Source: Tilletia caries (lineage: Eukaryota > Basidiomycota > Exobasidiomycetes > Tilletiales > Tilletiaceae). From it: a stretch of DNA of 64,000 nt. The stretch covers positions 620,001-684,000 of the forward strand of contig JALUTQ010000045.1 of assembly GCA_032718865.1 (NCBI GenBank), in the 5' to 3' direction. A model generated the notes under the pieces. The model was not told the DNA's origin and did no database searches. It saw only the letters and a list, made by a program, of their open reading frames with translations. Each line of letters starts with the position of its first letter. The first letter of the stretch is position 1. A program made the position numbers and the translations under genes. Shown here piece after piece: positions 12,089 to 22,332 of this stretch.

Positions 12089-12321
12089 TGGATTCCTGGC
12101 GAGAGCAGAGCAGCGAAGGCGATGAGTGATGAGCAGGGGAGAGAGCAGCCAGAACAGAGCGAACAGAACAGGGAGCGACCAAGAGCGGGGACTGGGGAGG
12201 TACCAGCAGCCGCGATTAGCCGAGTCCTCTCTCTCCTCCCTATCCTCGACTCTCTCCTTGACCTTGACCTTGCTCTCCCTGTGCTGTGCTGTGCTGTCTG
12301 CCTCTCATACATAGTTCGACC
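12089..12321. promoter_or_regulatory. Bidirectional promoter of two leucine-catabolism genes
   Basis: Only 233 bp separate the start codons of MCC-alpha (minus) and isovaleryl-CoA dehydrogenase (plus), two mitochondrial enzymes of the same pathway. The interval contains GAACAGAG/GAGCAG repeats (about 12150-12175), a CCTTGACCTTGACCTTG triplet repeat (about 12255-12272) and a TGTGC repeat (about 12281-12296). These are candidate regulatory sites only; no known factor site could be assigned with confidence. Confidence 0.6.
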
Positions 12322-13831
12322 ATGCTGCGCTCTCTGCTCGCCTCCGCATCGTGCTCCTCCCGCTCTCTCCTCAGCAGAGCAGCACTACCTCCAGCGCACA
12401 CCCGCTCCTTCGCGTCCTCCTCTGTTGCCCGGAACACCTTCTACAACGAACACATCGCAGGCCTCACTCAAGACCAGCAAGAACTACGCACAGCCATCGC
12501 ACACTTCGTCAACCAGGAAGTCACCCCGCGCGCACATGCCATCGACCACCACAACCAGTCTCCCATGGATCTATGGCCCAAACTCGGGGACATGGGCTTG
12601 CTCGGCATCACCGTGCCCGAACAGTACGGCGGACTCGGAAAAGGATACTTCGACCACCTCCTCGTCATGGAAGAGATATCACGCGGTTCAGGCTCGCTAG
12701 CCCTCTCCTACGGTGCATGCTCCAACCTCTGCATCAACCAGATCAACCGACATGGCACACACGAACAGAAGGAGAAGTACCTCCCTGACCTCATCGCCGG
12801 CACCAAGGTCGGCGCGCTGGCCATGAGCGAGCCTGGCAGTGGGTCCGACGTCGTCAGCATGACCACAAGAGCAGACAAGAAGGGAGACCACTACATCCTC
12901 AACGGCTCCAAGTTCTGGATCACAAATGGACCCATCGCGAAGACCTTTGTCATCGTCAGTATCGTTCCCTTCCCCTCTACATGTTCACACCAGAAGCATC
13001 ACTAAACCACCTAGAATCGTGCCACACAGTACGCCAAAACAGAACCCTCCGCAGGCTCCAAGGGCATCACAGCCTTCATCGTCGACCGCGACTCCCCCGG
13101 CTTCACCACCGGCCCCAAACTCGACAAATTCGGCATGCGCGGCTCAGACACCTGCGAACTCATCCTCCAAGACGTCCCCGTGCCCACCACAAACATCCTC
13201 GGCACCCTCAACAAGGGCGCCTCCGTGCTCATGTCCGGACTCGATCTCGAACGACTCGTGCTCTCCGGTGGGCCGTTGGGGTTGATGCAGGCTGCGTTTG
13301 ATTATGCGCTGGAGTATGCCCATCAGCGCACACAGTTCGGACAGCGGATTGGCGAGTTTCAGCTCGTGCAGGGGAAAATTGCGGATATGTATACCAAGCT
13401 TGGCGCGGCGAGGGCGTATGTGTATGCAGTGGCCAGGGCGTGCGATGCAGGACATGTCAGCAGGAAGGTCAGTTCAGCTCTCTCTCACACACGCACGCCT
13501 TCTAGTTTCCTGTCGGCTGACTTTCTTCTCTCTTGCGATTAATTCAGGACTGCGCCGGGGCGATCCTCTACTCCTCCGATCGCGCAGTCGAAGTCACCAT
13601 GGACGCTCAACAGATCCTCGGCGGGAACGGATATGTCAACGGTGCGTTGTTCCCCATCCTTCAGATTTGCCACTCCATTACTTTCGCTCACTCCCCCCTT
13701 ATCTTCGTTTCCATACAGACTTCCCCGTCGGCCGTCTCCTCCGCGACGCACGTCTCTACACCGTCGGAGCAGGCACGCAGGAGATCAGACGCATGCTCAT
13801 CGGACGCGAATTCAACCAGGAGCTCGCTTGA
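12322..13831 (+). CDS. Isovaleryl-CoA dehydrogenase, mitochondrial
   Basis: FAD-dependent acyl-CoA dehydrogenase that oxidises isovaleryl-CoA to 3-methylcrotonyl-CoA, the substrate of MCC. Exons 12322-12954, 13030-13467, 13548-13641 and 13719-13831 give 425 aa, almost exactly the family length. An Arg/Ser-rich presequence (ending [11 protein letters not shown]) precedes the catalytic domain. Seen motifs are [40 protein letters not shown] and [13 protein letters not shown]. The Glu in DLERL is at the position of the unusual catalytic base that separates isovaleryl-CoA dehydrogenase from straight-chain enzymes, which supports the assignment. The C-terminus has QILGGNGY and [14 protein letters not shown]. 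It is transcribed divergently from MCC-alpha. Confidence 0.95.
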
Positions 13832-14157
13832 GTCGGCCATTACAGGGTTGTTCTTGTTCTTGTTGTTGTTCTTTGAGATTTCTGCGAGGAGGAGTGAATC
13901 GCTGTGTGTAGCTATACACTCGCAGCTCGCTGTGGGGGGGAGAGCAGGAAGGGAGCGGAATGGATACGTGTACAGTAAAAGACAAAGTCATTTGGAGCAC
14001 CAAGAGGGAGGGAGAGAGATGGACATGTGTTTATGGAAGCAGAGGGGGAGTGGGGGAGGGGAATCAGAATACAAGGGGAAAGAGAGAATTCCCCCGGGAG
14101 GTGTGACGAGAGCGTTGTGTGTGAGAAGAGCGTCGGCAGTGGATCTTGTACGTTTGC
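13832..14157. other. Convergent 3' intergenic region (IVD / I9 inhibitor)
   Basis: This 326-base interval is purine-rich on the plus strand (GGGGGAG and GAGAGAG runs) and contains no supported gene. It should hold both 3' UTRs. Confidence 0.35.
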
Positions 14158-14592
14158 TCAGATGCCAGCACGCACTTCTTGATCAGGCTCAACGTAGTCG
14201 CTGCCAGACAGAAAGTAAAGGTGGGGAAAGAAGAAGCCGACGTCAGCCCCAGATCCAGAGAACGTCAGGGGGAGGGCAGATGCGATCAACTCACATATGA
14301 GGGTGCTTCCCACCTTCGCTCGCACTCGACAACGCAGTCGCAATCGTAGGCGGCATCTGCGCCGCAAAACCCTTCATCAACCCCTCGTACTTCTGCGTAA
14401 TCTTCCCGCCCTGGGACTCGATCTCAGACACTTGCGAGTCGATCTCGGATTGCGGGGCGTCCTTCTTGAAGATGCTGCGCGCGGGAAAGATAAGGGCGGG
14501 AAGTGAGCTGGAGGAAGCGCAGGGCGGGTGGGGAGGAGAGGGCAGAGGCGCGGGAGGGATGCTTACACGATGAATGACTTGTGGTCGGACAT
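14158..14592 (-). CDS. Small I9-type proteinase inhibitor (subtilisin-propeptide-like)
   Basis: Exons 14592-14567, 14474-14295 and 14200-14158 give an 82-aa protein with no signal peptide. It follows the fold pattern of inhibitor I9 proteins, the stand-alone relatives of subtilisin propeptides such as yeast Pbi2 and mushroom proteinase A inhibitors. A first strand (KSFIVIFKKDA) is followed by a helix, a strand (GGKITQKYEG), a second helix and a final strand, HPHIDYVEPDQEVRAGI. The terminal IDYVEPDQEV is typical of the family. The probable role is inhibition of vacuolar or cytosolic subtilases, or folding help for them (family knowledge). It is too short and too split to appear as one ORF; the exon chain was built from splice sites and phase. 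Confidence 0.85.
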
Positions 14593-14795
14593 GCTTGCGT
14601 TCTGGCTTGTTCTGTAGCTTGGTTGGCGGGAATGAAAGATGGTGGTAGTGGTCCAGGTCAAGTGGGGGCTGTGCTCAGTTGCGGACTGACTGATGTTGGG
14701 GCAGAGACGTCGGGGTAATTTCTGAGCCAGTGAGTTGCGTCATCGTCCAAAAATGAAATTCCGCAAAAAGAAAAAAAAATGGGTATCAAGTGTTT

Positions 14796-14892
14796 GGTAC
14801 TGGACGGATTCGAACCGACGATGTGCGAGCACAAAGGTGTTGTAAGACAGTCGATCTTAAAACCTCCGTCTTAACCACTAGACTACAGTACC
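14796..14892 (-). tRNA. tRNA-Leu(UAA) with a short intron
   Basis: On the minus strand the acceptor GGTACTG pairs with CAGTACC. The D arm GTCT...AGAC contains AGTGGTTA, and the anticodon stem GAGGT pairs with ACCTT, leaving loop TTTAAG interrupted by an intron of about 16 nt after position 37. The anticodon reads TAA. A long variable arm (TGTGC...GCACA) confirms a class II tRNA, and the T loop is TTCGAAT. The T stem has one T-T mismatch. Genomic CCA is not needed; an A follows the acceptor. Confidence 0.9.
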
Positions 14893-15111
14893 CATCCAAA
14901 AATCTGATAAATTTGCACCTATCCGTATATAAACATTTGCGCACACGTCTTGATACGGACCTAACCAACTCCCTCTTCCCTGAGGGCGTGCTCTCCGTCT
15001 GCCTCAGTGCCTCTACATAGGTTCCAGCGCTTGAAGACAGTAGAGATACGTAAAAAGAGACCTGAATTACAAGAACATCGAACAGCGTCTTCCTCCAAAA
15101 AAGGGAAGAGC

Positions 15112-16437
15112 CTAAGCGAACACATTCCGATTCGACAACGCGTCCGCCTTGGGCTTGTGCCGCTCCCTCTTCTCCGACAGCGCGATCTTGTCGCTCGTCC
15201 GCTCCGCGTACCGCTCGCCCTTCTGCCGACGCGTGGCGTGGCGCATGGCGTTTGGCGAGATGTATTCTGTGAGGGGGAAGGATATTGTGAGTCTATGAGA
15301 ATAGGATGAAGGGTCTTTGGAAGGGAGGGGGTGGTGTAACGTACCAGGGTTATCGAACAGCGTCGCTCCACCAAAGGCACCCTCGAAGATCTTGATGGGC
15401 GTCAACACCATCCGGGGCCCAATCTCGACCAGCTTCGGATCGGGCCGTCCGCCCCTGTTGAACGCCTTCCTCTGCTTCTTCTTCTTCTTCTCATCCGCAT
15501 TCTTCAGCCCGCGCGCCGTGAGGAGTTGCTTCTCCTGCTCGTCCACCTCCTTCTTCCGCTCCTCCTTTGCCTTCGCCCCACTGGTCCTCTTCTTGTCCCC
15601 CGGCGCCTCTTCTTCATCAGAATCGTCGTCCTCGTCCTCGTCGTCACCAAGTCCATCGTGACTCTCGACGATCTGGAAATTCCGGATCCACACCTTCCCG
15701 TCGAGCACCGAAAAGCTCATCACGCGGTCGACGAACGGTTTCGAGCGCCGGACACCGCGCGAGACGGAGAAGATGTTGATGAAGAGCTCGCGCACGACGG
15801 ACCAGTGCGGGGCCTGTTCCGGGCTGTCGAAGGAGGCGTCGAAGGAGAGGATGGGGCGGGAGCCTTTGAGACAGTTTCCGGTCATCTTGAGCTCGTCCAT
15901 GGTGTGGATGTTTTGCACGTAGAACTTGACGGAGGGCCCGTTGGGTGTCTTGGCTGCCCACATGTACAAGTCCTCGGCCTTGCGCGCCTCGAAGTAGAGC
16001 ACGTTCTACAAAAACACCAAAAATGAGCATGAGCGAGTCCCCATTCAACGTCACACAGAATGCAGCGATCCTCATGGACTCACGTTGCAGTTGTTGAGCT
16101 CGGCCAGCTCGTTGAGAATGTGAAGATCGGACTTGGAGTCCAGCTTGGACTCCTTCTTGGAGTGAGGCAGCAATGCCTCGATGTCATTGACGAGATGTCT
16201 CATCCGCGTGGTGACACCGCGGGAGGGCAGGATGAGGACCTTCTGCCGGATGCGAGTCGCGGGCCCGGAAACATTGTTCGCGGCGGCCTCTGCTGCGGCC
16301 AGCTCGTCCTGCTCTTGCTCCTGCTGCTGCTCCTCTTCTTCGTCCTCCTCGTCGTCGTCGAAGTCGAGGGTGTCGGCCTTGCGCTTGCCCTTGCTGACGT
16401 CGAGATCCTTTGATACCTTCTTGAAGAGCGAGGCCAT
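15112..16437 (-). CDS. BRX1: Ribosome biogenesis protein BRX1 (Brix domain)
   Basis: Nucleolar assembly factor for the large ribosomal subunit. Exons 16437-16084, 16005-15345 and 15266-15112 give 389 aa, slightly longer than yeast or human BRX1 because of acidic insertions. The N-terminus has an acidic patch (DFDDDEEDEEEE). The Brix domain follows: KVLILPSRGVTTRMRHL, LHILNELAELNNCNNVLYFEARK, MDELKMTGNCLKGSRPILSFD, and LDGKVWIRNFQI. A second acidic/Lys-rich insertion precedes PRMVLTPIKIFEGAFGG. The ATG was chosen because it starts MASLFKKV, the usual N-terminus just before the acidic patch; an in-frame upstream ATG would add 39 residues without similarity. Confidence 0.93.
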
Positions 16438-16735
16438 GGCTGGAGAACCTGTTTGGATGAGTATGTATGTAGCGACAAGCTGATGGTCCTTGTTCGCAGC
16501 TTCTTCCAGCCTCGACTTTTTTCTGAGGGGAAGGCTTATGTAAGCAAGTAGCAAACCTCCACATTGTTTCCCGATGTTCCCACGCTATTACCTCCCCCCT
16601 CATGCTCGAGCTCGATGCCGTCGGCGCTGATGAGGAGGCGACGAGGACGAGGCGCGACATCGCCAACACCGAATCGAATCGAATCGAATCGAATCGAAAG
16701 GGGGCGCGCGTGCGACTGCCTTTCTCGGTCAAAAG
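16438..16735. promoter_or_regulatory. Divergent promoter BRX1 / VPS20 with an AATCG repeat
   Basis: The 298 bases between two divergent start codons carry a pentanucleotide tandem repeat, five to six copies of GAATC at about 16671-16698, directly upstream of VPS20. No coding sequence is supported. Confidence 0.45.
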
Positions 16736-17772
16736 ATGGGATCAGCTCCGTCCAAGTCCGCTGTCAAAATCACAGCCCAGGACCGAGCCATCCTCGAGTG
16801 AGTGGAGCGAGCGAGCGAGCGAGCGAGGCAGTACCGCCCATCCCCGGCCTCTTTGCTCACTCCGCCTGTGTCTGTGATTGAATGAACCAGTCTGAAGCTC
16901 CAGAGGGACAAGATCAGACAGTACCGCAAAAAGGTGTGCTTACTCTCCCTGTCCTTGGGGCTCCCCAAAAATTCGTCTCTGCGCATGCTGATCTTGCCTT
17001 TGGACGACAGCTACAAGCGGTGGCCGACCGAGACCATGAGCTCGCAAGAGACGCGCTCGCCCGCGGCGAGAGACAGAAAGCGCTGACCGCGCTCCGAAGA
17101 CGGAAGTACCAAGAGTCCCTGCTGGCCAAGACCGAAAGCCAGCTGTCGACCCTGGAAGAGCTCGTCAGTGCCGCGCGCTTGTTCCTCCCTCCACCCCGTA
17201 GGCTTCGAAGCTGACACTCTCCTCCCCCCGGTTTTTACCTCCGACAGGTGTCCAATATCGAGTTCTCGCAGATCCAACAGAGCGTCATGCTCGGCTTGCA
17301 GCAGGGAAACGAGGTCCTCCGATCGATCCACAAAGAGCTCAGTGTCGAAAAGGTGGAACAGCTCATGGACGAGACGGCGGAGGCGCAGGCATATCAGAAG
17401 GTGAGCTTCTTTTTCGCCTCCCCCCGGAGCTTTCTGTTACAATCACTCGAGCACTCTTTGCTGAAGAACGTGGTATGGTTTTTGGGTGTTTTACAGGAAG
17501 TCGAAGAGCTTCTGGCATCCCGCATGTCTGCCGAAGAGGAAGACGCCGTCCAAGAGGAAATGCGCCTTCTCGAGCGAGAAGCCGGCATCGTCAATCCGGC
17601 ATCTGCACAGAAGGATGCCCCCAACGCAGCGGGGCCCGTCCAGCTTCCTGATGCACCGACGCAAGAGCCGGTCGTGGATAGGGTCGATGCGGCGGCGGCG
17701 GAAGCAGACAGGGAGAGGGAGAGGAGAGCGAAGGAGTTGGCGCAAGCGGCGGAGGAGCCTATGTTGGCATAG
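16736..17772 (+). CDS. VPS20: ESCRT-III subunit VPS20 / CHMP6
   Basis: Snf7-family protein that nucleates ESCRT-III filaments on endosomes. Exons 16736-16797, 16891-16933, 17011-17163, 17248-17400 and 17497-17772 give 228 aa. The N-terminus MGSAPSKS is a canonical N-myristoylation signal, as in VPS20/CHMP6. It is followed by ILDLKLQRDKIRQYRKK, the basic first helix, and ALLKTE-like helix content (ALTALRRRKYQESLLAKTE). Then come SNIEFSQIQQSVMLGLQQGNEVLRSIHKEL and an acidic C-terminal region (EVEELLASRMSAEEEDAVQEE). Myristoylation plus this order separates it from VPS32 or VPS24. A 43-nt exon 2 and four introns make it invisible as a single ORF. Confidence 0.93.
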
Positions 17773-18110
17773 AAGAGAGGAAGAACTGTGTCTGCGGTTG
17801 ATTGGTTGGGACGACTCTCTGATTCGTTGGGACCTTTGCTTTGTAAGATAATCATCTGTAATTGTACCCTGAAGATGATGCTCCTTTCTGAACAGGTATG
17901 TATGTATGGTATGACATGGCCTCGACAGTCCTTGGCCTGGTGTCTTTGGACAAAGATGGATGTACCACCCTTCTCTTTGGGGCGTCTTCTATCCACCGGG
18001 CTTTATTTCAGAAGGTCAGTCTAAGGGGGAGAGAGATTTCGATCTGTGTATACGATTGCGTGGACCGAGAACGAATGTAGAATGTCTGTCGGGACCAACC
18101 GAAGATAACT
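17773..18110. other. Convergent 3' intergenic region (VPS20 / COX8)
   Basis: The 338-base interval contains no supported gene, only presumed 3' UTRs. Confidence 0.35.
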
Positions 18111-18683
18111 TCAGCTGGATGCCTTAGCTCTGAAATGAGGGGAAAAGGGGCGGAATTGCAGAATGAGCATGGGTGCATTTTCTTGGAGCTTTATGGCATG
18201 GAAGAGAAGGGTACTCACATCTGGAACCAGGCAGCGACGAAGGGAAGGCTGAAGCCGGTGATGAGGAACGAGGATATTCCGATGGCGAGAGGCACCTTGT
18301 ACTTGGGTCCGGTCTTGAAGGGGACTGTGAAATGCGCATCAAGGTTCAAGTTCCGGAGAGGATCAGCAAACAGGCTGGAGCCATGGGGTGCGCTTGCGGC
18401 TGTGAAGGCAAGTCGGATGTACTCACGAGCCTGTAGGAGCATCCGAATTCGGAGCAGCAGCCGCATTGACGTTCGAAGCGAGATCGCAGCAAGGATTGCA
18501 GGGGGAGCATCAAAGAAAGCATAAGACACACAGAGAGAAAGGCGATCAGCTCGTTTTTCCAAGCAAGGCTATTAAGGAAAGGTTACTTACGGTCTCGACG
18601 GTGTTCTCGATGTGAATGTTGCGAGCGCCGAAGTGGCGGGGAGCGACGGCAAAAGCGCGGCGGGTGAGGAGAGCGGTGACCAT
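18111..18683 (-). CDS. COX8: Cytochrome c oxidase subunit 8 (VIIc type), with a 4-nt microexon
   Basis: Small single-span subunit of mitochondrial complex IV. Proposed exons: 18683-18591, 18430-18427, 18324-18219 and 18129-18111, 73 aa. The N-terminus MVTALLTRRAFAVAPRHFG is a presequence. The mature part reads ENTVET-ALPFKTG and then one hydrophobic span (VPLAIGISSFLITGFSLPFVAAWF). The LPF motif before the span is conserved in subunit VIIc, and only the 4-nt exon GCTC, flanked by CAG and GTGAGT, restores that frame. The last exon is less certain: reading through its GTGAGT donor gives the alternative ending WFQM with a stop at 18215, whereas splicing gives WFQIAKASS, closer to the usual Lys-containing tail. 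Confidence 0.8.
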
Positions 18684-19050
18684 GGCTGGCGAGTGTGTTC
18701 TCTGATCGTGGTAAAAGTGCGAGTCGGTCGAGCAGTGGCCGTCAGCAAGGGCGCAAAGGTCGACGGCGCCAGCAGCGGGCAGCTTCGGATTGGGGATGGG
18801 GATGGGGATGGGGATGGGTGATGCCACGTGGTTGTCACGCTCGCATGGATTGGCACGTGACTTGGTCGCGTCCCGAGCGCGTCATCTTGGACAGTGTGTG
18901 TTTTGTGCAAGTGTTGGTCTCCCACAACACCAACACCAACACCAACACCAACACCAACAACCATCTGGACATCAACAGCATCCTCAACAGCATCAGCACC
19001 AGCATCGATCGCATCCAGCCCCATCGCCTCAGCATCGCACAGCAGCAAGT
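18684..19050. promoter_or_regulatory. Divergent region COX8 / SPC7 with two simple repeats
   Basis: These 367 bases contain a (GGGGAT)4 repeat (about 18793-18818) and an (ACCAAC)n repeat (about 18927-18960). The plus strand stays open from 18790 in frame with SPC7, encoding a Met-Gly repeat and then a His/Gln-rich stretch. I treat this as noncoding because it is low complexity. Confidence 0.45.
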
Positions 19051-21426
19051 ATGCCAGCCTCACCGCTCAAGCCGACGCAGTCACCGCGTCAAGCCACAGC
19101 ATCCACCACAGCAGCAGCACAACACGTCAAACGCAATGCTCCAAGAAAGTCATCCGTACGGCCGACCCCTCAAGTCTTCGCCTCCCCATCCCAGGTTCTG
19201 ATGATGGACCCAAGCGAGAACACCGGCGCACACCTCGTCGACGAACACACCCGCAAACAACGAAGAGTCACCTTCAGTCGCCGTCAGGAACTCACCGACT
19301 ACGACCGCGAAGAGCCCACGGTCAACATCCGCCCCGCGAGCGAGATGCCCATGCCGGACACGCCCTCCACCGCCGCTGAATCCTCCACTGCCAACTTGAC
19401 TCAGAGCTCGGTCGAGAGCGAGTCTATGTCCATGGACATGAGCATGACCGGCGTTTATCAGCGTCCAGGCCTCACCCCGGCTTCGCCCAGGCCGGCCCGC
19501 GACGACGAGGACAGCAGCGATGACGATCACAGCTCCGTTGAGAGCGAATCCATGGATATGAGCATGACCGACGTTTACCAGCGTCCAGGCCTCACAGCGG
19601 CCTCGCCTAGGCCGGTCCGCGGCGACGAGGACAGCATCGATGACGACCAAAGCTCGGCCGAGAGTCAGTCCATGGAAATGAGCATGACCGGCGTTTACCA
19701 GCCTCAGAGCTCTGCGCGAGCATCGTCAAGGATGCCAAACACGCCCTTGTCCGCCCGGTCGTCCACTGTCAACTTGACTCCTAGCTCGGCTGGGAGTGAC
19801 TCCAGGTCGATGGATATGAGTCTCACTGGGGTGTACCAGCCTGAAAACCCTGTGTCGGCATCGCGAAGCCTCTTGGTCGACATGGACGAGGACAACAGCG
19901 AGGACAACGTCGAGAAGAGCGTAGCCGTCCTCAACCACAACAAACCAGAACCTCAACTTTCCCGAGCCGAGCTTGCACAGACGCTGCGAGACAATGCTGT
20001 CGCGGAGGGGAAGAACAAGAACATGCGGGAGGATTGGTTGCCGAGGTTGAGGGCTCTGCATGCCCAGCTTAGGGCAAAAGCGCAGAAGGAGAGCGCGCGG
20101 ACGGAGGCTATTAAGACGTGTGATCCGGACGAGCTAGCTGGATTGCATCAAGCGATTGACGAGCAGAGGTGAGTTTCTTCTTTCCCCCCGCCCGCTCAAG
20201 CGAAACTTCGTAATCTTTCTGGAGCTGTGCTTGAACACAGGTGCTCTCGTACTGATCTCCCTCGTTAATCACCCATTGCAGCGCCTTCCTGAGTGACTCG
20301 CGCCAAAAGAAAAAGCGAGCGGCCGAACAGTTCCAACGCGTCCGATCCCGCCTCGACGACGTCCTCGACCAGAAGCACGCCCTAGTCGACGCCATATCCA
20401 CCGCCCGCGAAGTCTACCAGTCCATCCAGGGCTGCACGCGCGGGGAGGCCGCCCGACTCCTGCAGGAGACCACCCAGGTCCAACGACTCCATCTCTGGAC
20501 TGTGGTGCGTCTGCCGGCGGAGTCGAGGAAACAACAACAACAGCGGAATACGACACGGGTCGTCGAGCTCGTGTATAACGCTGCGGTGGTGCTGCAGGCG
20601 GAGCTGGTTGAGAGTGGCCTGCATTCTGCGAGATCCTCCATTGCCGGTGGTCGGTTCCATGCGGCGGGGAAGATGCCGGCGTTGCGGAATGCGGAGGTCA
20701 GGCTTTGTAAAGGGGGCGAAGGTGCGGGTCTTATTCAGAAGTTTGCGATTGACGTTTTGAATGAGGTGGTTCGGGACTTGACTTCGACGGCGTGTCCTGC
20801 GACGGAGGTGAGTAGCTCCATTATCATCACTCGCCATTCTAAGCTGAGTTTCCATTGACATTGACCCCATGCCTTCGCGATTTACTCCCCCGCAGATCCT
20901 TCGGACAGTCTCCAACGTCTGGCTACGACAATACCAGCTCCAAGGCGAATTCGACCTGCTCCAAGCCCGCTGGCCGACCGAGCTCATCCGCACTTCCTCC
21001 CCATTCAGCTCGGCCAGTCTGGTTCTGCGCTCGTCGATGCTGCTGAAACGACGGCGTGCGAAGGTCCGGTTCCAGGCTGGGTGTTCGGCTGGCATGCTGT
21101 TGACGTTGGAGGGGATGGGGGAGGGGGCCAGGGCGGGACTGTTGGAGGGGCAGGCGGGCTGGGAGACGGATAGTGTCAGGGTGGAGGGTGTATATGGTGA
21201 TGTTGAGTGAGTCCTGTCATTTCCCCCTCCCCCCCCTCGATCCGGCGTCCTGTGATACCTCTTGCTCACACCTCTTGTTCCGCTTTCTCTTGTGTGCTTT
21301 TCCTACAGTTCGACTGCGATGACGGCGCAGGTTGTCGACTGTCTCGAGCGTTCTGCTGGCCAGGTTGGGCCTTCTTCGCGACTCGTACACGCGTGCGACA
21401 CCCTCTTGGCGATCTACGATGTATGA
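19051..21426 (+). CDS. SPC7: Kinetochore scaffold Spc7/KNL1
   Basis: Outer-kinetochore scaffold that binds PP1 and recruits Bub3-Bub1. Exons 19051-20168, 20282-20807, 20896-21206 and 21309-21426 give 690 aa. Near residue 71 a KQRRVTFS motif matches the RVxF-type PP1 docking site. Four MELT-like repeats follow (MDMSMTGVYQ, MDMSMTDVYQ, MEMSMTGVYQ, MDMSLTGVYQ at about 19435, 19555, 19675 and 19813). The rest is coiled-coil (LHAQLRAKAQKE..., FQRVRSRLDDVLDQKHALVDA), then a globular C-terminus as in Spc7's RWD region. The start is the first ATG that is not in simple-sequence DNA (MPASPLKPTQ); an in-frame ATG at 18790 would add 87 low-complexity residues. Confidence 0.88.
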
Positions 21427-22332
21427 GTCCGGTGTGGGCGCCCCTCCCGGGTTCAGCAGGTCTTGAGGCTTCCATTTTCTCCTTTCATCCTTCCTATTTC
21501 CTACATACCCCCCTTTTCTTTTTCCTTTGCCTTCCGAGCCACAGTTCCCCTCTCTCTTCCGTCTCTCAGCCCCGTCTTCGCCGTCCGTCTGCGGTCCGGT
21601 CCGTCTGCCTGCTGTTTCCAGAAATGCACAGGGTGAATTGTCTTTGCTCGTTTCACTGTCTTGGCCGCACTGAAGTCTTCAGCACATCGACGACAAGGGG
21701 TGATATCTGGACACAGCGACGTCCAAGGGAGAGATAACGAGGGAGAAGAAAGAGAGGGAAGGAATGCAAAACATTTGGAATTGAAGGGGAAGGCGAAAGG
21801 GGGGAACCTGGTCGTCTGTTTGACAGGCACACGTTTGAGCACATGAGAGAGAGCGGGGGAAACAGAAAACCGAGTCGTTTGACGGGGGTATGGTAAGAGG
21901 GAGAAGACGAAGGTGTGAAGTTGAGAGCCCCGGCGCAAATGCGTGGAACTGGAGGGGAAAGGTCGCAGAGAGGAACCGAGAAATCGCGCGAGTCCATTTG
22001 AGTGTTTTTATCGTTCTTCGACCTGACTGACTGAAGGAAGCGGGTGTGGTGGTGGGGTGCGGCGTGCGGGTCGGCAGTTTCGTTCGAATCCACAGCCTCG
22101 AGGTCTCGTTTCTTGACTTTGATTGCTGAGAGGGTTCTGGGATGGCAAGTATTGATTGGATAAGGTATCAAAAGGGTGAATGAGGGCGGCGGCAAGGGAA
22201 AAAAACGGAAGGCCGGGAGGAGCTTGAGACGTTGTTTTGTGACTGAGAGAGCTTGGGTTGATGGGTCGATCGAAAGGTGACGTTCCCGTTGTGGCCAGGC
22301 CAGCGATATCGAAAAAAGGAAAGAAGGCCTTC
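21427..22332. other. Convergent 3' intergenic region (SPC7 / CBM48 protein)
   Basis: This 906-base gap between converging genes is unusually long for the segment. I see purine-rich plus-strand sequence and no ORF with family resemblance. Short ORFs on both strands are compositionally simple. Confidence 0.35.

Noticed and set aside
14790..15020. 76-codon plus-strand ORF
   Set aside because: Covers the antisense of tRNA-Leu; a common false ORF over tRNA genes.
18790..19050. N-terminal extension of SPC7 beginning with a Met-Gly repeat
   Set aside because: Encoded by simple repeats in the shared promoter region and lacking any conserved feature.
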